A DNA stretch of 58,410 nucleotides from Anthoceros angustus. Lineage: Eukaryota > Streptophyta > Anthocerotopsida > Anthocerotales > Anthocerotaceae. The position numbers and the translations under genes are program-made. How positions within the stretch are numbered: position 1 is the first letter of the stretch; each line of letters starts with the position of its first letter. Below the pieces are notes generated by a model. That model had not been told where the DNA came from. It made no database searches and saw only the letters and a program-made list of their open reading frames with translations. The stretch covers positions 1 through 58,410 of the forward strand of contig VJWM01000330.1 in NCBI GenBank assembly GCA_010909165.1, read 5' to 3'. Positions 33,374 to 46,100 of this stretch are shown one piece after another.

Positions 33374-36300
33374 TGTGCTATGCACTTCCTCGGGAGTTAG
33401 GAAATAAGTAGGGTTTCGCTTTTTTTTAGGATTGAAGGATAAATAAGGCGGAAAAGGAGGAATAAATTGGGGTAGCGCCCGACGAGGCTCGGAGTATACT
33501 CCGGACTGGAGTGAACAACGGACCCTGACCACTATGGCAAGCTCCGACTACGGAGTAACGGATAAGTCCGGAACCCACCTGTGTCAAAATAGGATAAGTA
33601 CGCCAGGAAAGTAACCTAGGAGCGAGGCGTGAGGATGCACGAGGCGCCACGGACGGCCCCGAGTGGAGGTCGGGCATGCAGAGGCCAGACCGTAAGCCGA
33701 GGCCGCAGGCAGGTATTCACGCCGCGGCCGCGCGGCGCGTAAGGCCGAGTAAGAGGGTCGAGTACGCCATGCACTCGCGCACGGACAACGAAGAGGCGCC
33801 TTCCGAAGCATTTCCACAAGCGGCCAAGGAGGGAGGTCATTTCGGCAGCCTCCGCATCCTCAGCCGCGCCGCAATCCGCTCGCGCATTTTTGGGCGCCTC
33901 GCCAGAGCGTGGCGCCGTCAAGGTTGGAGCACAACGCGCGGCGAAGGAGGAACATCGTGCCACGACGGCCACAGCCTACAACAAGAGGAGGAGAAGCAAT
34001 GGCACCCAAAAGCCGACGGAGTGGGAGCCATGGACCGTGGAGCGCAACATTGTGACCCGGCGCTATCCGGACTTCGGCCCGGCCGGAGGAAGCAGGGAAT
34101 TGGTGCAGAGTGGCATCCGGACGTGTTCCAAATGGTCGGACCTTTGACAACGCTACTCTAGTCCGGAGTTTGCCCGAAGATGCCGGGCGGCGATCAACAA
34201 GGAGGTCCGATCCAAGAACCTCCGGAGGACTCGAGGCGATGGACCTTGAGGTCCCGAGGATGGCCTACAACCGCCTCAAGGAGGAAGAAGGGGCGTGGTG
34301 CCGAGCCCCTTAAGGCGAAGGGAAGATAGGGCCGCACCGCGCCGAGGCTCGAACGCAGCGACAACCAACGGATGGTTGATATCCGATCCCGGATACGAGT
34401 AAGGGCGGTAGGATCATTGTCCATTGAACTCGCCACCAAGGTGGATCACCTTGGTGATAACTGCTGGTATTCTCGCATGCGCCCATGGGAAGAGAGCGAC
34501 TGGGAAGGATTATCTTCGCCGGTTCACCAGAGGCACGCAAGCTAAGGAGCGAGAAGCCTCGCCATCGGCCCCCATACCGATTCATGTATGGGGACATTTC
34601 GAGCCCTCAAGGAGGGAGAGCTTGAGCGGCGCCCTAAGGGAGGCCCGCCAAGTAGAGCGTGCAAGGGCGCCTGAGGTGGGGGTCCTTCAAGACCAAGCGG
34701 ACTGGGAGGACGATCGAGGATTCCTGACTCCATACGTCTGAGCGAACCCCTCACCACCTGTGGAAGTTTGGGAGGCGATTCCCCTTCCTCCTTTTGGTGC
34801 CCTCCGAGCACCAAGACAGAGGGAGCCGATGGAGGGCGCGGCTCCGACCGGCTGCACAACAAACCAACAACCACGACGCCGAGCCCCGACGAACTCCCGG
34901 GGAGCAAGAGGCGGAAGACGGTGCCGCTTACCAACGCAAAGACCTCGAGTGACTACCCCCCGCCACCTGAGTGGCAAGAGGTCAAGAGGCGTAAGGAGGG
35001 CGAAGGGACGTGGCCCAAGGAGTGGAGGTCACCGCGCAGCCCCACCGAGCCGGGCCCTGCCCTGTGAAGGGGCAAAGCTTGCTCCCGACCCCCTCACCTC
35101 CTCCGAGCCCTGTGAGAAAGAGGGCACAAAGGAGTTAGAGGCCAAGAGGGCCAAGAGGGTGAGACTGACCACCACTCAGACCCGAGGGTCCCGATTAGGT
35201 CCGAGAACCCACCGACTTACTCCGGATCATGGTATGGAGGTCCTATGATCGAGAAATGCCGGCCCCACTACGGACTTTGTGGGGGCCTCACTGGCCGTGG
35301 AAGAAACACGGCGAGTCCGCTACTGGCCATGGAATGCTTTGGGGTCTCGTGGTACAGCAGAGAAGACCTGTGAAGTGGAGGCCACCCGAGGAGGATGGTG
35401 GAACCCAAGAGCAAGTGAAGGCGGCCCAGGGGCAAAGGAAAGGCGGAGTCCCCGGATCGAGGAAGGGAACGCCGGGTGGCGGAGCGAGGCCCGCGTTCAG
35501 CAGATCGGTTAAGGTTCTTCACCGTCAAAGCAAGCTCAGAGGCCCAAGCGCGGAGGACCTTGCAGCGAAGAGGGCGCAGAGGCGGAAGAGGCCCGCACAA
35601 GCAGAGAGCTCGGACCGCGGAGGCGGCCCGGCCAGAGCGCCAAGGGCGAGGCCTGCAAAGGCGGCGAGTAAGCCGCGTGAAGAGCGACCGGATCACTCTG
35701 ACGTGATCGAACCGGTGGAGAGAGCACAGTGCCGAGGTTACCTGGCGTGACAGCGCTATGGAGGGTAAGGGCCAAGACTCGGGAGATAGAGGATCTCCAG
35801 CACACAGGAGGTAGAAGGAGGCGGCAGCAGATGGAGGATGAAGGACACTGGAGCTACAACCCAAGATGCGCTTGAGAAAGCAGTGATTCTCAACGAGAAT
35901 CCACGACGAAGCAGAAAAGCCTCGGCCCGTCAAGACGGAGGAAAATCGCGACTATCCAAGGAGTTGGACGCTGCTGTAAGGAGCCGGAGGAAGTCCCGAG
36001 CCTGGACGGAGGTATCCGACCGCCTGAGAGGGAGTCATGAGCTAAAGGCCGAATGAACGGGAGCGCGAGCACGGAAGGTAAAAGAAGCCGCCGTCCATGA
36101 GAAAGGCGGAAGGGAACGCCGCGCTATGGCGGTAAGTCGTGGCGGAAAGGAAACGACGGAGAGCAAGTGAGCCGGGCAATGCAGGAGGTGACCGAGGCCG
36201 CCTTGTAGCCTCGCGTGATACACCGGCCCCACACAACTGCAGGAGAGGTGGCCCAACAAGCCGCAAAGACGCCCTTTTAACACTTATGGCGAGGGAGTCG

Positions 36301-37711
36301 CCCGCACACGTGGAAGAGGCAATTCAACAAGTCGATCTGGACTTTGCCTATTACCACGCCGAGCTGGCGAGAAGCCTCTCGACGCCGCAGGACGGACCGG
36401 AAGGCTCAAGGAGATGAAGGCCACGGGACGACAGGACCCTAGTGGCCCCTGCTTGGAGATGACGGAGCGGGAGAGGAGCAACCGGAGGAGACGAGGAGCG
36501 ATGCGATCGAGGTAAGCACCCCGCACCTCACCATGGAAGGAGGGCCAACGGGAGTCCCGGGCGATCGGGAACATGGGAGGACTTCGAGGGAGAGCCACTG
36601 AGGAGTCCTGAGGGAGGAAACCCTGGAGGGAGTGGACTGTCCGACTGGGAGGCCGGACCAAGTCCGGACAGAATAAGTCCGGACTCAAGTCCGACTCAAT
36701 AAGTCCGGACTCAAGTCCGGACGAATAACCGACCGAGGTCCGACCCCAGACAAGGTGGACCTAGCCACCGACCTGTGAATAAGCCGACTCGTTCGTGGAG
36801 TCGAGACAGACCCGAGGACCGGGCACAAGAAGAGGAGGAGCCCCTCGACTTACGCTTAGGGGAGCCGATAGGTGGCCCCACCGCCAAGGACCTGTGGAGG
36901 CCAGGGAGGATGACGCCGTGGTAACGGTTGTCGACCGCCGCCAGAGCCCAACCCGATGTGATTCCGGGAGAGGAGGGGCCTCACGGATCATCCGATTGGG
37001 CACCACAACCGCTGTGACGGGGATTGACCACCCATTCCGAGGGCCTGTGACCTTCCCACAAGGAGATAGGGGGATAGGTAGGCGGCCGATTAGGGTATAC
37101 CGAAAGCACTGTAATAGGGGTAATAAAGACGCCACCTTGGGCGCAGATAAGAGGGGCCGAGGTCGCCTAGTAAAGCATCTTTCTTGGTGTTGATGCCGCT
37201 CTGCACCTTTGTGAGTCTTCTTGCTAACGTGAGTCCCGAGTCACCGAAAGGTGCACGATACCCGGGAGATTGATCAAGGTCCCGTGAGACTTAACGCTGT
37301 GGTGTGCAGAAGGGTGATCGTGACCGTGCTCGTCCGAGCCGCGTCCGACACCGAACGGACGAACGTGAGCCGGAGGAACCGGAGGGTGTGTAGAGCCCGG
37401 ACGGAGAGGCCCGGCGAACGACGAGGAGGTCCGATCAGAACTGCTTTTTCTAAGATCAAGAGTGTAGCGTGAGAGGAGAGAGGAAAGGACCGATGCGTGA
37501 GGATGTATGTGAACGATACGACGCGAACGGGTCCCAAACGCTTGGCCATACCGGCTCAGACGGTGAACGCCAGAGTAGTTAGGAGTATGTGTGCCGAGAC
37601 CGAACGAGCGCTAAGGACAAGAATCACAAACGCGAACGGGCCTATCATTCCCTTTGGGAACGGACTTCTTCCTACAACGACACGGATTGTATCAAGAAAA
37701 GTCCCGCCACA
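33374..37711 (+). repeat. 5' LTR of the long-LTR gypsy element
   Basis: 4338 bases, with TG...CA ends. A poly-A signal AATAAA is at 37122-37127, ~70 bases below a TATA-like GGGTATAC (37093). The stretch 37140-37711 downstream would then be U5. A patch of AAGTCCGGACTC repeats lies at 36655-36725. Several charged frames fill 33600-36450. Unusually long for a plant LTR, though not unknown. Confidence 0.85.
36655..36725 (+). repeat. AAGTCCGGACTC tandem repeat in the 5' LTR
   Basis: About six GTCCGGAC palindromic words alternate with AATAAG and TCAAG. The 3' LTR counterpart is at 46425-46535 with a different number of units. The repeat is 350-450 bases upstream of the proposed poly-A signal, in the expected promoter half of the LTR. 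A regulatory role is inference. Confidence 0.7.
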
Positions 37712-37730
37712 TTTTGGCGCCCGGGAATGA
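37712..37730 (+). promoter_or_regulatory. Primer binding site (PBS)
   Basis: TTTTGGCGCCCGGGAATG starts directly after the CA end of the 5' LTR, with TGGCGCC at 37715. A TGGCGCC start is common for PBSs that pair with the 3' end of a tRNA. Which tRNA cannot be settled from this alone. Confidence 0.75.
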
Positions 37731-37739
37731 AATCGGTCC

Positions 37740-39440
37740 AGTGCGCCCCTTAGGAAGAGAAGGTAAGTGAATGCGTGGCGAGCGATCAAGAGTGAACCGT
37801 CAGGAGGATCGGACGTGGTCACCGCTGCCTCCGAGCCGTGGAGAGGGAGAGACGCCAAACCCAACGAGAGCACCGCCGATCGAGGAGGGAGAACGTGGTC
37901 GAATTGGACCAAGACGAGTACGGGTACGAGGGACCAACGGAAGAAGGTAGGATGCCCCACGCCTAACCCATCGATGGCGCAGCCATGGCTACCTCGACCA
38001 AACAAGCGACTCCATATCGGAGGAAGAAGGAGCGGATGCGAGACCTTTGTGGAGGACTTCGTGTCCAAAGCCAACTTCAACGGAGAGGGAGTCGACACTC
38101 ATCCAGCCTTTTCCAAGGGGTTCTCCGAGGACACTCAATGGTATCGGAGAAAGTACCGACCACGGAGAATGCCCCACCCGCCTGCTTGAAGCTTTGAAAA
38201 TGCCTTCTTAGAACGGTTTCGAGGGATCACCAGAGGGGTATGTATTATCAAAGTTGGAAAATCAAGCGAGGAAGAAGGAGAAGCCGGGCTCAGACATCGA
38301 GCGGTTCTATGCCCGAGGATCGGCATCCAACCCATACCACGATGCAAGCACGGTGGTTCGCGCCGGTCTAGCCAAACCCATACGTGCACGCCCGCCGCCG
38401 AGAAGGACGTGGGCAAGGCGGTCGAGCGGCCAAAACTACGAGGAATCGCTACATCGAGGATAAAGAACTCCAAGGAGGCAAGAAGAAGAAGAAGAAACGG
38501 GGTTCGACTCGAGGAGGAAGAGTCTTCGAGGAGGAGGAAGACCAATCGGAGGTGTCTTCTGAGGAGGAGCAGTCCAAGAAGAGACGGAGGTCTCTAGCGA
38601 GGAAGAGTATCCCGCAAGAAGAAGAGCAAGAAAGCCCCGCCAAAAAGAAGCGGTGGTAAGAAGGAGGTGGTGACACCAAGACCGTCCGAGAAGCTCCACC
38701 GACCCGACTCAAGGAGGTAGTGTCCGCGGAGGACTGGAAAAGTGATAAAGAGAGTAGAGGACCGCGATAAACTGAAGGACCGAGAGCGCGGAAAACACCG
38801 ACTACGGCGAACGTGTTCGTGTGCATTCGAATCCAACCGCCTCAAGGCCGGCATCAAGTGGACTACGAATACGAGGAGGAGGCCGAGGAGCAATGGGAAG
38901 AGGCCTATCGCATGTGAAGCCCCTCCGGGCCGCGATATCCCAAAACCATGTATCCGCCAACCGGAGGTCCGTCAATACAACGGGCCCCACCGATGCAAAG
39001 ACCGCATGGGAGCCCTTCGTATCCTCACGGCCGTGGTCTGGAACTGGAATCGCCATTACTCCAACGCTGTCCGCACTCAACGAGGCAGGTAATGGGGACT
39101 TCGAGCGCAGGTGATCGCGTGGGCATAAGGCAAGACGCTATGTCCCAACCCCGCACACAGATGCACACGGAGAACCCGACCACCAACGCCACCTCCTAAG
39201 ACTGACTGCAAGTCAAGATGCTCCATGGAGGGAAGAGATTCCTGTGAGGTACGCGATGGAAAAGAACAAGAAGGTACGGTGGGGTGTCAAGGAAGGGAGT
39301 CGGGCGGAAATCTTGAGGTGTCTACTCAGAGTCAAGGAAGGAGCGACGAGAAAGGCGCCAAGAAGAACAAGATCGAGGAAGCGACGAGGAAGGCAATCAA
39401 ACTAAATAGCAGAGGATCCGACCGATGAAGGAGGGCGGGA
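37740..39440 (+). pseudogene. gag: gag region of the long-LTR element
   Basis: A chain of frames: 37767-38189 (basic, ending '...FNGEGVDTHPAFSKGFSEDTQWYRRKYR'), 38254-38463, 38384-38659 with a Lys-rich then Glu/Ser-rich tract, and a Pro/Gln-rich part 38942-39199 ('YPPTGGPSIQRAPPMQRP'). These fit the domain style of a gypsy gag: structural domain, charged linker, proline-rich region. No zinc knuckle is found, although one would be expected near 39150-39210, where the frame is broken. The product would form the particle. Confidence 0.55.
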
Positions 39441-39779
39441 CGGCTCACGGAGGATTACCCAAGGAAGTTCTCCAGACAGATGTGAGAAGGAACGGTGCCT
39501 CCGCGACGCGACGTTAGCTTCCACGGACGTAGTCCGGAGGTGACCGAGATGTTGCAGGAGGAAATGCGCAAGCATCCGGAGAATACCGTAACACGTGACC
39601 CGGGAGAGGATGAGGACGCAGCAGCAGGATCCTCGATTGGGGTAGAAGCCCCGCCTTTAATGTGGCGGACCGATGATGAATCGCCAAGACCTTGTGTCCT
39701 TTCGACCGCCGAGGATAACCCAAATACCGCAAGAGGTCCGGCCGTTAGGGAAACCCACCATGAGCACCAAAGCCGTGAA

Positions 39780-40060
39780 GGGTAGCACGGAAGTGAGGGT
39801 GGTGTCCCATACGACCGCCAGGTACAAGTGGAGATTGGATGTATCATCAAGGATGTACTGCTGGACACGGGTCCGAGTCAACCTCATCACCAAGCCACGG
39901 CACGAAAATTGGGCTTCACATCCTTCAACCTCAACGAAGACTCGAATGGCGTATATGTCAAGAAGAGATCCGCGGGGAGTTAACCGAGTCTTGGCCACCA
40001 TAGCGGCACCCTACAAACCGGATTTTGTTGTGATCAAACCGCCGGACCATTAGGGTATGA
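39780..40060 (+). pseudogene. Aspartic protease of the long-LTR element
   Basis: At about 39855-39873 the plus strand reads VLLDTG, the D-T-G active site of a retropepsin, preceded by 'QVQVEIGCIIKD'. The residues after DTG do not continue as expected (hydrophobic S-x-N-L/I), and a small deletion is likely. The region up to 40060 has no long frame in this phase. Confidence 0.6.
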
Positions 40061-40734
40061 GGTGTTGGGGCGCCATGGTGGGTTGGCCTGAAGCTACACT
40101 TTGGAAGGAAGGAGATTCACTTCAAGCCGGATCGGGACCCTAAGGTGTAGAAGGGAGGGTTGCATCACCGGAGCAAGGACACCTATTGTGGGAAACTGTG
40201 AGCACTACCGGGTATACCCCGGAGGACTCCACCGGGCGACGAACAAGATAGTTCCGAGGAGGCGACTTTCGCCAAGATCCGCCGGTCCGAGGAGGAGATG
40301 GACTACCGCGGATGCCTTTGGTGCGAAGTGATTGATTGTTTTAGTAAACGCCACAACGGGCCGGAGGAAGGAAGTGAAGAGGAGGTCGGACCAAAGACAA
40401 GGGGAGACAACAAGAGTCGACCAAGGAAAAGCGGACATCGGAAGGAGTAACACGATTCACCTCCGACGAGCTCTTCGAGAATGGGGATGCGAGAGGACGA
40501 TCCCCAGAGGAGGACGAGGGGTTTGACGCAATGAGGCAAGACGGGAACGGGAGACGGTGAACCCGACGACGTGGAAGAAGTGGAGGTCCGCAGCAAATTC
40601 TCAAGTTTAAGAAAGGCATGCCTCCGGACCAAGGAAGGACTAAAGCACTGGGGAGTTTTATGAGGTGTTCGCCTTCAAGGTCACGACATGAAGGGCATTC
40701 AAGAAGTGGGAGAGCATAAGATCGATTTGAAGCC

Positions 40735-41440
40735 GTGAGCCAATCAATCCGACAATACAAGCTCAACCCCAAGTATTCGATCAAGGTGAAGGAGGTCCTT
40801 GATAAGTACCGGAGGCAGACATCATTTTCCCCATCACACAATGAGTGGGTCGCTACGATTGTGGTGGTTCCCAAGAAATGTGACAAATTCGGTATGCCAA
40901 GATTGAGGAAGCTCAACGCGAACGAGAAGGACCACTTCCGATGCCATTCAGACGACATTTTGGACAAGGTGGTGGACGGACTACTTACTCCTTCCGGATG
41001 GCTACTACATAACCAATTGCACCTAAGGGAGTTTGACCGGGACAAGACGACCTTCACTACGTGAGGTACGCTTTTGCCTACAAGAGAAGTGCCTTTGGGA
41101 TGACCGAGCGCCTGTGGTCGCTCATGCGTATGGTGACCAACGCCTTCCGTGACTTCGAGGGACTTCATGGAGATATTCTGGATGTGCATGGGGAGCAGGA
41201 CAAACACCTTGGGCATCTAAGAAGGTGCTTGAGCCGAGACTCAATTGAGCCTACACCGAGAAATGCTACTTTGGAATGACGGAGGGAATCTTGGACATCG
41301 TGTCGGCGCTGAATCGAGGTGGACCAGACAAGGTCCGGGTCATCCCTCCACCACACGAACCTAAAGGAGCCGAGAGGTTTCGAATGGTGGGATACTACCA
41401 CGGTTTATTAAGGACTTAAGAGGGCGGGCTAAGTTGATGT
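40735..41440 (+). pseudogene. pol: Reverse transcriptase of the long-LTR element, damaged
   Basis: 'YKLNPKYSIKVKEVLDKY', 'NEWVATIVVVPKK' and 'REFDRDKTTFTT' (40735-41064) and 'YAFAYKRSAFGM', 'GILDVHGEQDKHLGHLRRCL' (41061-41279) mark RT blocks 1-5. At the catalytic point the sequence reads LDV instead of LDD, so one Asp is missing as read. The connection part is at about 41340-41420. Short deletions are frequent. Confidence 0.75.
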
Positions 41441-41457
41441 AATCTGAAGGAGGAGGT

Positions 41458-41960
41458 TTGGACCGTCACGTGAGCGAGAGGAGGCCTTCGGATTTACGTA
41501 ACACCTTGGTAAGCGCATTGCCTAAGAGGACCGGATCGAGGAAATTTCATGTGTATGTAGATGTGTCCGCTTGCTATCGGAGTAGTGCCGAGCCGATGAC
41601 GGCGGATTATCCCGTATACTACCGGACGACCACCCACGGAACGAAAATACACAACTACAGAAGGCCAAGCACCGGGTATGGTATATGCGCCAAGAAATTC
41701 GACACTACCTACTACCCAAAGTGAGTTTGTGTTCTATGTAGACCACTTTGTCAAGCATCCGGTGAATAAGACGGACCGTCCGGACGGATAGCAAGGTGGA
41801 TATTGTTGCCGCAGGAGTTCACGTCAAGTGGAAACAAGACAAGGGAGGCAAGACCAAAATGCGATTTCACACGATTGAAAACAGAGGTGTTGAGAGATCG
41901 GAAGATGCGCTGGATGAGACATTGGTTGCCGCAGAAAGTACAACCGAGGAGCCCACCGAC
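41458..41960 (+). pseudogene. pol: RNase H of the long-LTR element, damaged
   Basis: 'KFHVYVDVSA' (41545-41575) carries the first Asp, 'IHNYRRPSTGYGICAKKF' corresponds to the Glu-bearing block with the Glu lost, and 'YVDHF' (about 41735) the third block. It runs into the integrase linker, where a 136-codon frame (41796-42206) is open. Confidence 0.7.
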
Positions 41961-42189
41961 CCCAACCCTACGAGAACTGCAGCCTTAGCGAGAAGGGAGG
42001 GTCTGCCGCCGTCCGACCCACGAAGAAATAGAGCACTGGGAATGGAGCTTCAAAATGACTCGTGGGATGAGGGAGGCATTCGTGCACTATGCTCGACCCT
42101 TCGTAATGTACAACGGTGTGTGTTCAAATTAGACGGAGTAGAACGAAGGTACTTGCAACCGGCAGAGACAGGAGCTGCCAAGGGAATGC

Positions 42190-43140
42190 ACGAAGGATTG
42201 GGGTGACACCAAAGACAGTCACCACCAAAAGATTTTGAAGCGGATACGTGGCCAACAATGTATGGGGACACCCACCGCTTAGGAAGAAGTGTGATGCTTG
42301 TCACGGATCGGAAAGCCAACCCCGACGACACAAGGGCCGCTTAGTAGGCATTGGCACCGCACCTTCAAAAGTGGGGTATTGACTTTGTTGGACCTACATA
42401 CCCACGACAAGACACACACAAGGAGATACATCCCGTGGCAACGGACCATCGCACTGTGGGTAGAGGCGGCGACAAGAACGGACCGCAAATACCGTCCAAA
42501 TTCGTGACGAGAACATCATAACCCGACGGATGTCCGCAGCTTGGTAAGTGATAGGGGAACCCATTTCCTTAATGATGTGGTGGCCGCCATGACGGAGTAT
42601 TTCGCATCAATCATCGCAAGACGGCACCCTACAATCCTAAGGCCAATGGGTCGACAGAGAAGACAAATGGGCTCATCCGCAGGATCAATAAACTCACGGA
42701 ACTACGCCCATGATCGATACTGTCATCCGCCATCCGTATGCCCGACAGCAGAGAAGGTGACCACAACGGACCCCTTACTTGACCTACCACACTCTCCCGT
42801 AATGAGAGTTTGAAGTGCCCACTTTTCGAGTAATGATGGAAGGAGACCGATAAGAGGAAAGCCACCGAGCGACTCTTGGGGTTTGTTGCAAAGACAGAGG
42901 ATGGAAGAAGCTCACCAAGATGCAACAGGTGCAAAACCAAATAAAGATTTGGCACGATCGATCATGAATCGAGTATGTAAAGGAAGGGGACCGCCCTCCT
43001 TTATGATAGTCGACATGCATTTTCCGTGCAAACTTCACCGAGATGGATGGGTCCGTACAAGTGGTGCAAGTATATGACAACGGGTCCGGCCCACACGGCG
43101 CGCCTAGATGGAGAGTCGCCCACTAAACGGGTGGCGGTGA
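42190..43140 (+). pseudogene. pol: Integrase of the long-LTR element, damaged
   Basis: The zinc-binding 'KKCDACHGSE' (about 42283), 'GIDFVGPTYP' (first Asp, 42375), 'SDRGTHFLNDVVAAM' (second Asp, 42541-42590) and 'KANGSTEKTNGL' (Glu, 42640-42675) are all seen, but in three frames. The C-terminal part '...MGPYKWCKYM' region ends just before the polypurine tract. It is related to the integrase at 20005-20966. Confidence 0.75.
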
Positions 43141-43174
43141 AGAAGTATCATGCTTAGTGTTGGCGAGACGCCAA

Positions 43175-43189
43175 GATGAGAAGGGAGTA
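43175..43189 (+). promoter_or_regulatory. Polypurine tract of the long-LTR element
   Basis: GATGAGAAGGGAGTA lies immediately before the 3' LTR start TGTGGG at 43190. It is the expected primer site for plus-strand synthesis. Confidence 0.8.
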
Positions 43190-46100
43190 TGTGGGCTATG
43201 CACTCGGGAGTTAAGAAATAAGTAGGTTTTTTTTTAGGATTGAAGGATAAATAAGGCGAAAAGGAGGAATAAATTGGGGTAGCGCCGGACGAGGCTCCGA
43301 GTATACTCCGACTGGAGTGAACAACGGACCCTGCACTACTATGGCAAGCTCCGACTACGCCGAGTAACGGATAAGTCCGAACCCACCCAGTCAAAATAGG
43401 ATAAGTACGCCAGGAAAGTAACCCAGGAGCGGAGGCGTGAGGATGACGAGGCGGCGCCACGTGGACGGCCCCGAGTGGAGGTCGCATGTGAGGCCAGACC
43501 GTAACCTGCTGCAGGCCGTAAGTATTCACGCCCGCGGCCGCGCGCGCGTAAGGCCGCAGTAAGCGCGAGGGTCGAGTACGCGCACTCGCGCATGACAACG
43601 AAGAGGCGCCTTCCGCCAGTTACTTCCACAAGCGCGCCAAGGAGGGAGGTCATTTCGGCAGCCCGCATCCCCTCACAGCCCCTTGCGCCCGCAATCCGCT
43701 CGGCGCTTTTTGGGCGCCGCCTTAGAGCGCGGCGTCAAGGTTGGAGCAACGAACGCGAAGGAGGAACATCGTGCACGGACTCGCCAGCTACAAGAACAAG
43801 AGGAGGAGAAAGCAATGGCACCCAAAAGCCGAGAGTGGGAGCCATGGACCGTGGAGCGCAACATTGTGACCCGCTATCCGGACTTCGGCCGGAGGAAGGT
43901 GGGAATTGGTGCAGAGGCATCCGGACGTGTTCCAAATGGTCTCGACCTTTGACAACGCTACTCTAGTCCGGAGTTTGCCCGAAGATGCGGCGATCAACAA
44001 GGAGGTCCGATCCAAGAACCTCCGGAGGACCCGAGGCGATGGACCTTGAGGTCCCGAGGATGGCCTACAACCGCCAAGGAGGAAGAAGGGGCGTGCCGAG
44101 CCCTTAAGGGGAAGATAGGGCCACGCGCGGCGTCGAGGCTCGAACGCAGCGACAACCAACGGATGGTTGATATCCGATCCGGATACGAGGCGGCGTAGCC
44201 CGGATCATTGTCCATTGAACTCGCCACCAAGGTGGATCACCTTGGTGATAACTGCTGGTATTCTCGCATGCGCCCAATGGGAAGAGAGCGACCGGGAAGG
44301 ATTATCTTCGCCCGGTTCACGAGGCACGCAAGCTAAGGAGCGAGAAGCCTCCAGGGCGACCCCATACCCGATTCATGTATGGGGACATTTCGAGCTCTCA
44401 AGGAGGGAGAGCTTGAGCGGGCGCCCGGAAGGGGCCGGAGGCCTGTAAGTAGACGTGCAAGGGCGCCTGAGGTGGGGGTCGCCCTTCAAGACCAAGCGAC
44501 TCGGAGGAGGACGACCGAGGATTCCTGACTCCATACGTGAGCGAACCCCTCACCACCTGTGGAAGTTTGGGAGGCGATTCCCCTTCCTCCTTTGGTGCCC
44601 TCCGAGCCCAAGACAGGAGGGAGCCGATGCCGAGGGCGCTAAGGCCCGACCGGCTGCAATGCAACAACAACCACGCCGAGCCCCGACGAACCCCGGAGTC
44701 AAGAGGCGGAAGACGGTGCCGCTTACCAACGCAAAGACCCAGGTGCGTACTTACCCCCGCCTACCTGAGTGGCAAGAGGTCAAGAGGCGAAGGAGGCGTA
44801 GGGGACGCCCAAGGAGCAGGAGGTCACGCGCAGCCCCCACCGAGCCGGCCCCTGCCCCGGCTGTGAAGGGGCAAAAGAGCTTGCTCCCTGACCCCTCACC
44901 TCCTCCGAGCCCTGTGAGAAAGAGGGCACAAAGGAGTTAGAGGCCAAGAGGGCCAAGAGGGTGAGACTGACCACCACTGTGACCCGAGGGTCCCGATTAG
45001 GTCCGAGAACCCACCGACTTACTCGATCATGTATGGAGGTCCTTGGACCGAGAAATGCCGGCTCCCACTACTTTGTGGGGGCCTCACGCGGCCGTGGAAG
45101 AAACACGGCGAAGTCCTGCTACCGCCATGGACGGAATGCTTTGGGGTCTCGTGGTACAGAGAAGACCTGTGAAGTGGAGGCCACCCGAGGAGGATGGTGG
45201 AACCCAAGAGCAAGGCGGCCGAGGGCAAAGGAAAGGCGGAGTCCCTCGATCGAGGAAGGGAAACGCCGGTGGCGGAGAGCGAGGCCCGTTCAAGCAGACT
45301 AAGGTTCTTCACCAGGCGAACATCAAGCAAGCTCGAGGCCCAAGCGCGGAGGACCTTGCAGCGAAGAGGAAGCGCAGCAGAGGCTAAGAGGCCCGGCACA
45401 AGAGAGAGAGCCTGGACTGAGGCCCGGCCAGAGGCCAAATGGGCGAGGCCTGTAAAGGCGCGGCGAGCCCAAGCCGCTGAAGAGCGACCGGATCACTACG
45501 CACGTGATCGGAACCGTGGAGAGACACAGACCGAGGCTAACTCAAGGCCGCACAAAGGCTATGGAGGTGCAAGGCCAAGAGGAGATAGAGGATCTCCGAG
45601 CACCGCAGGAGGTAGAGAGGCGCAGCAGATGGAGGACAAGAAGGACACTGAGCTACAACCCAAGATGCGCTTGAGCAAGTGATTCTCAACGAGAGAATCC
45701 ACGACTCGAGCACGAAACAGAAGCTCTGGCCTCAAGACGGAGGAAAATCGACTATCCAAGGAGTTGGACGCTGCTGTGCCATGTATGAGAAGGAAGTCCG
45801 AGCCTGGAGAGGTATCCGACCGAGAGGGAGCCGGAGCTAAAGGCCGTAATGAACGGGAGCGAGCACCGGAAGAAGAAGCTGCCGTCCACCGAGAAAGGCA
45901 AGGGAACGCGCTATGGCGGTAAGTGGCAAAGGAAACGACGGAGCCGGAGCAAAGTGAGCAACATGCACCGCAGGAGGTGACCGAGGCGCCTTGTAGCCTC
46001 TGATACAGCCCACACAACCGGGGCAGGAGAGGTGGCCCAACAAGCCGAAAGACGCCCAACACTTATGGAGGGAGTATCGGTGCTCCGCACACGTGGAAGA

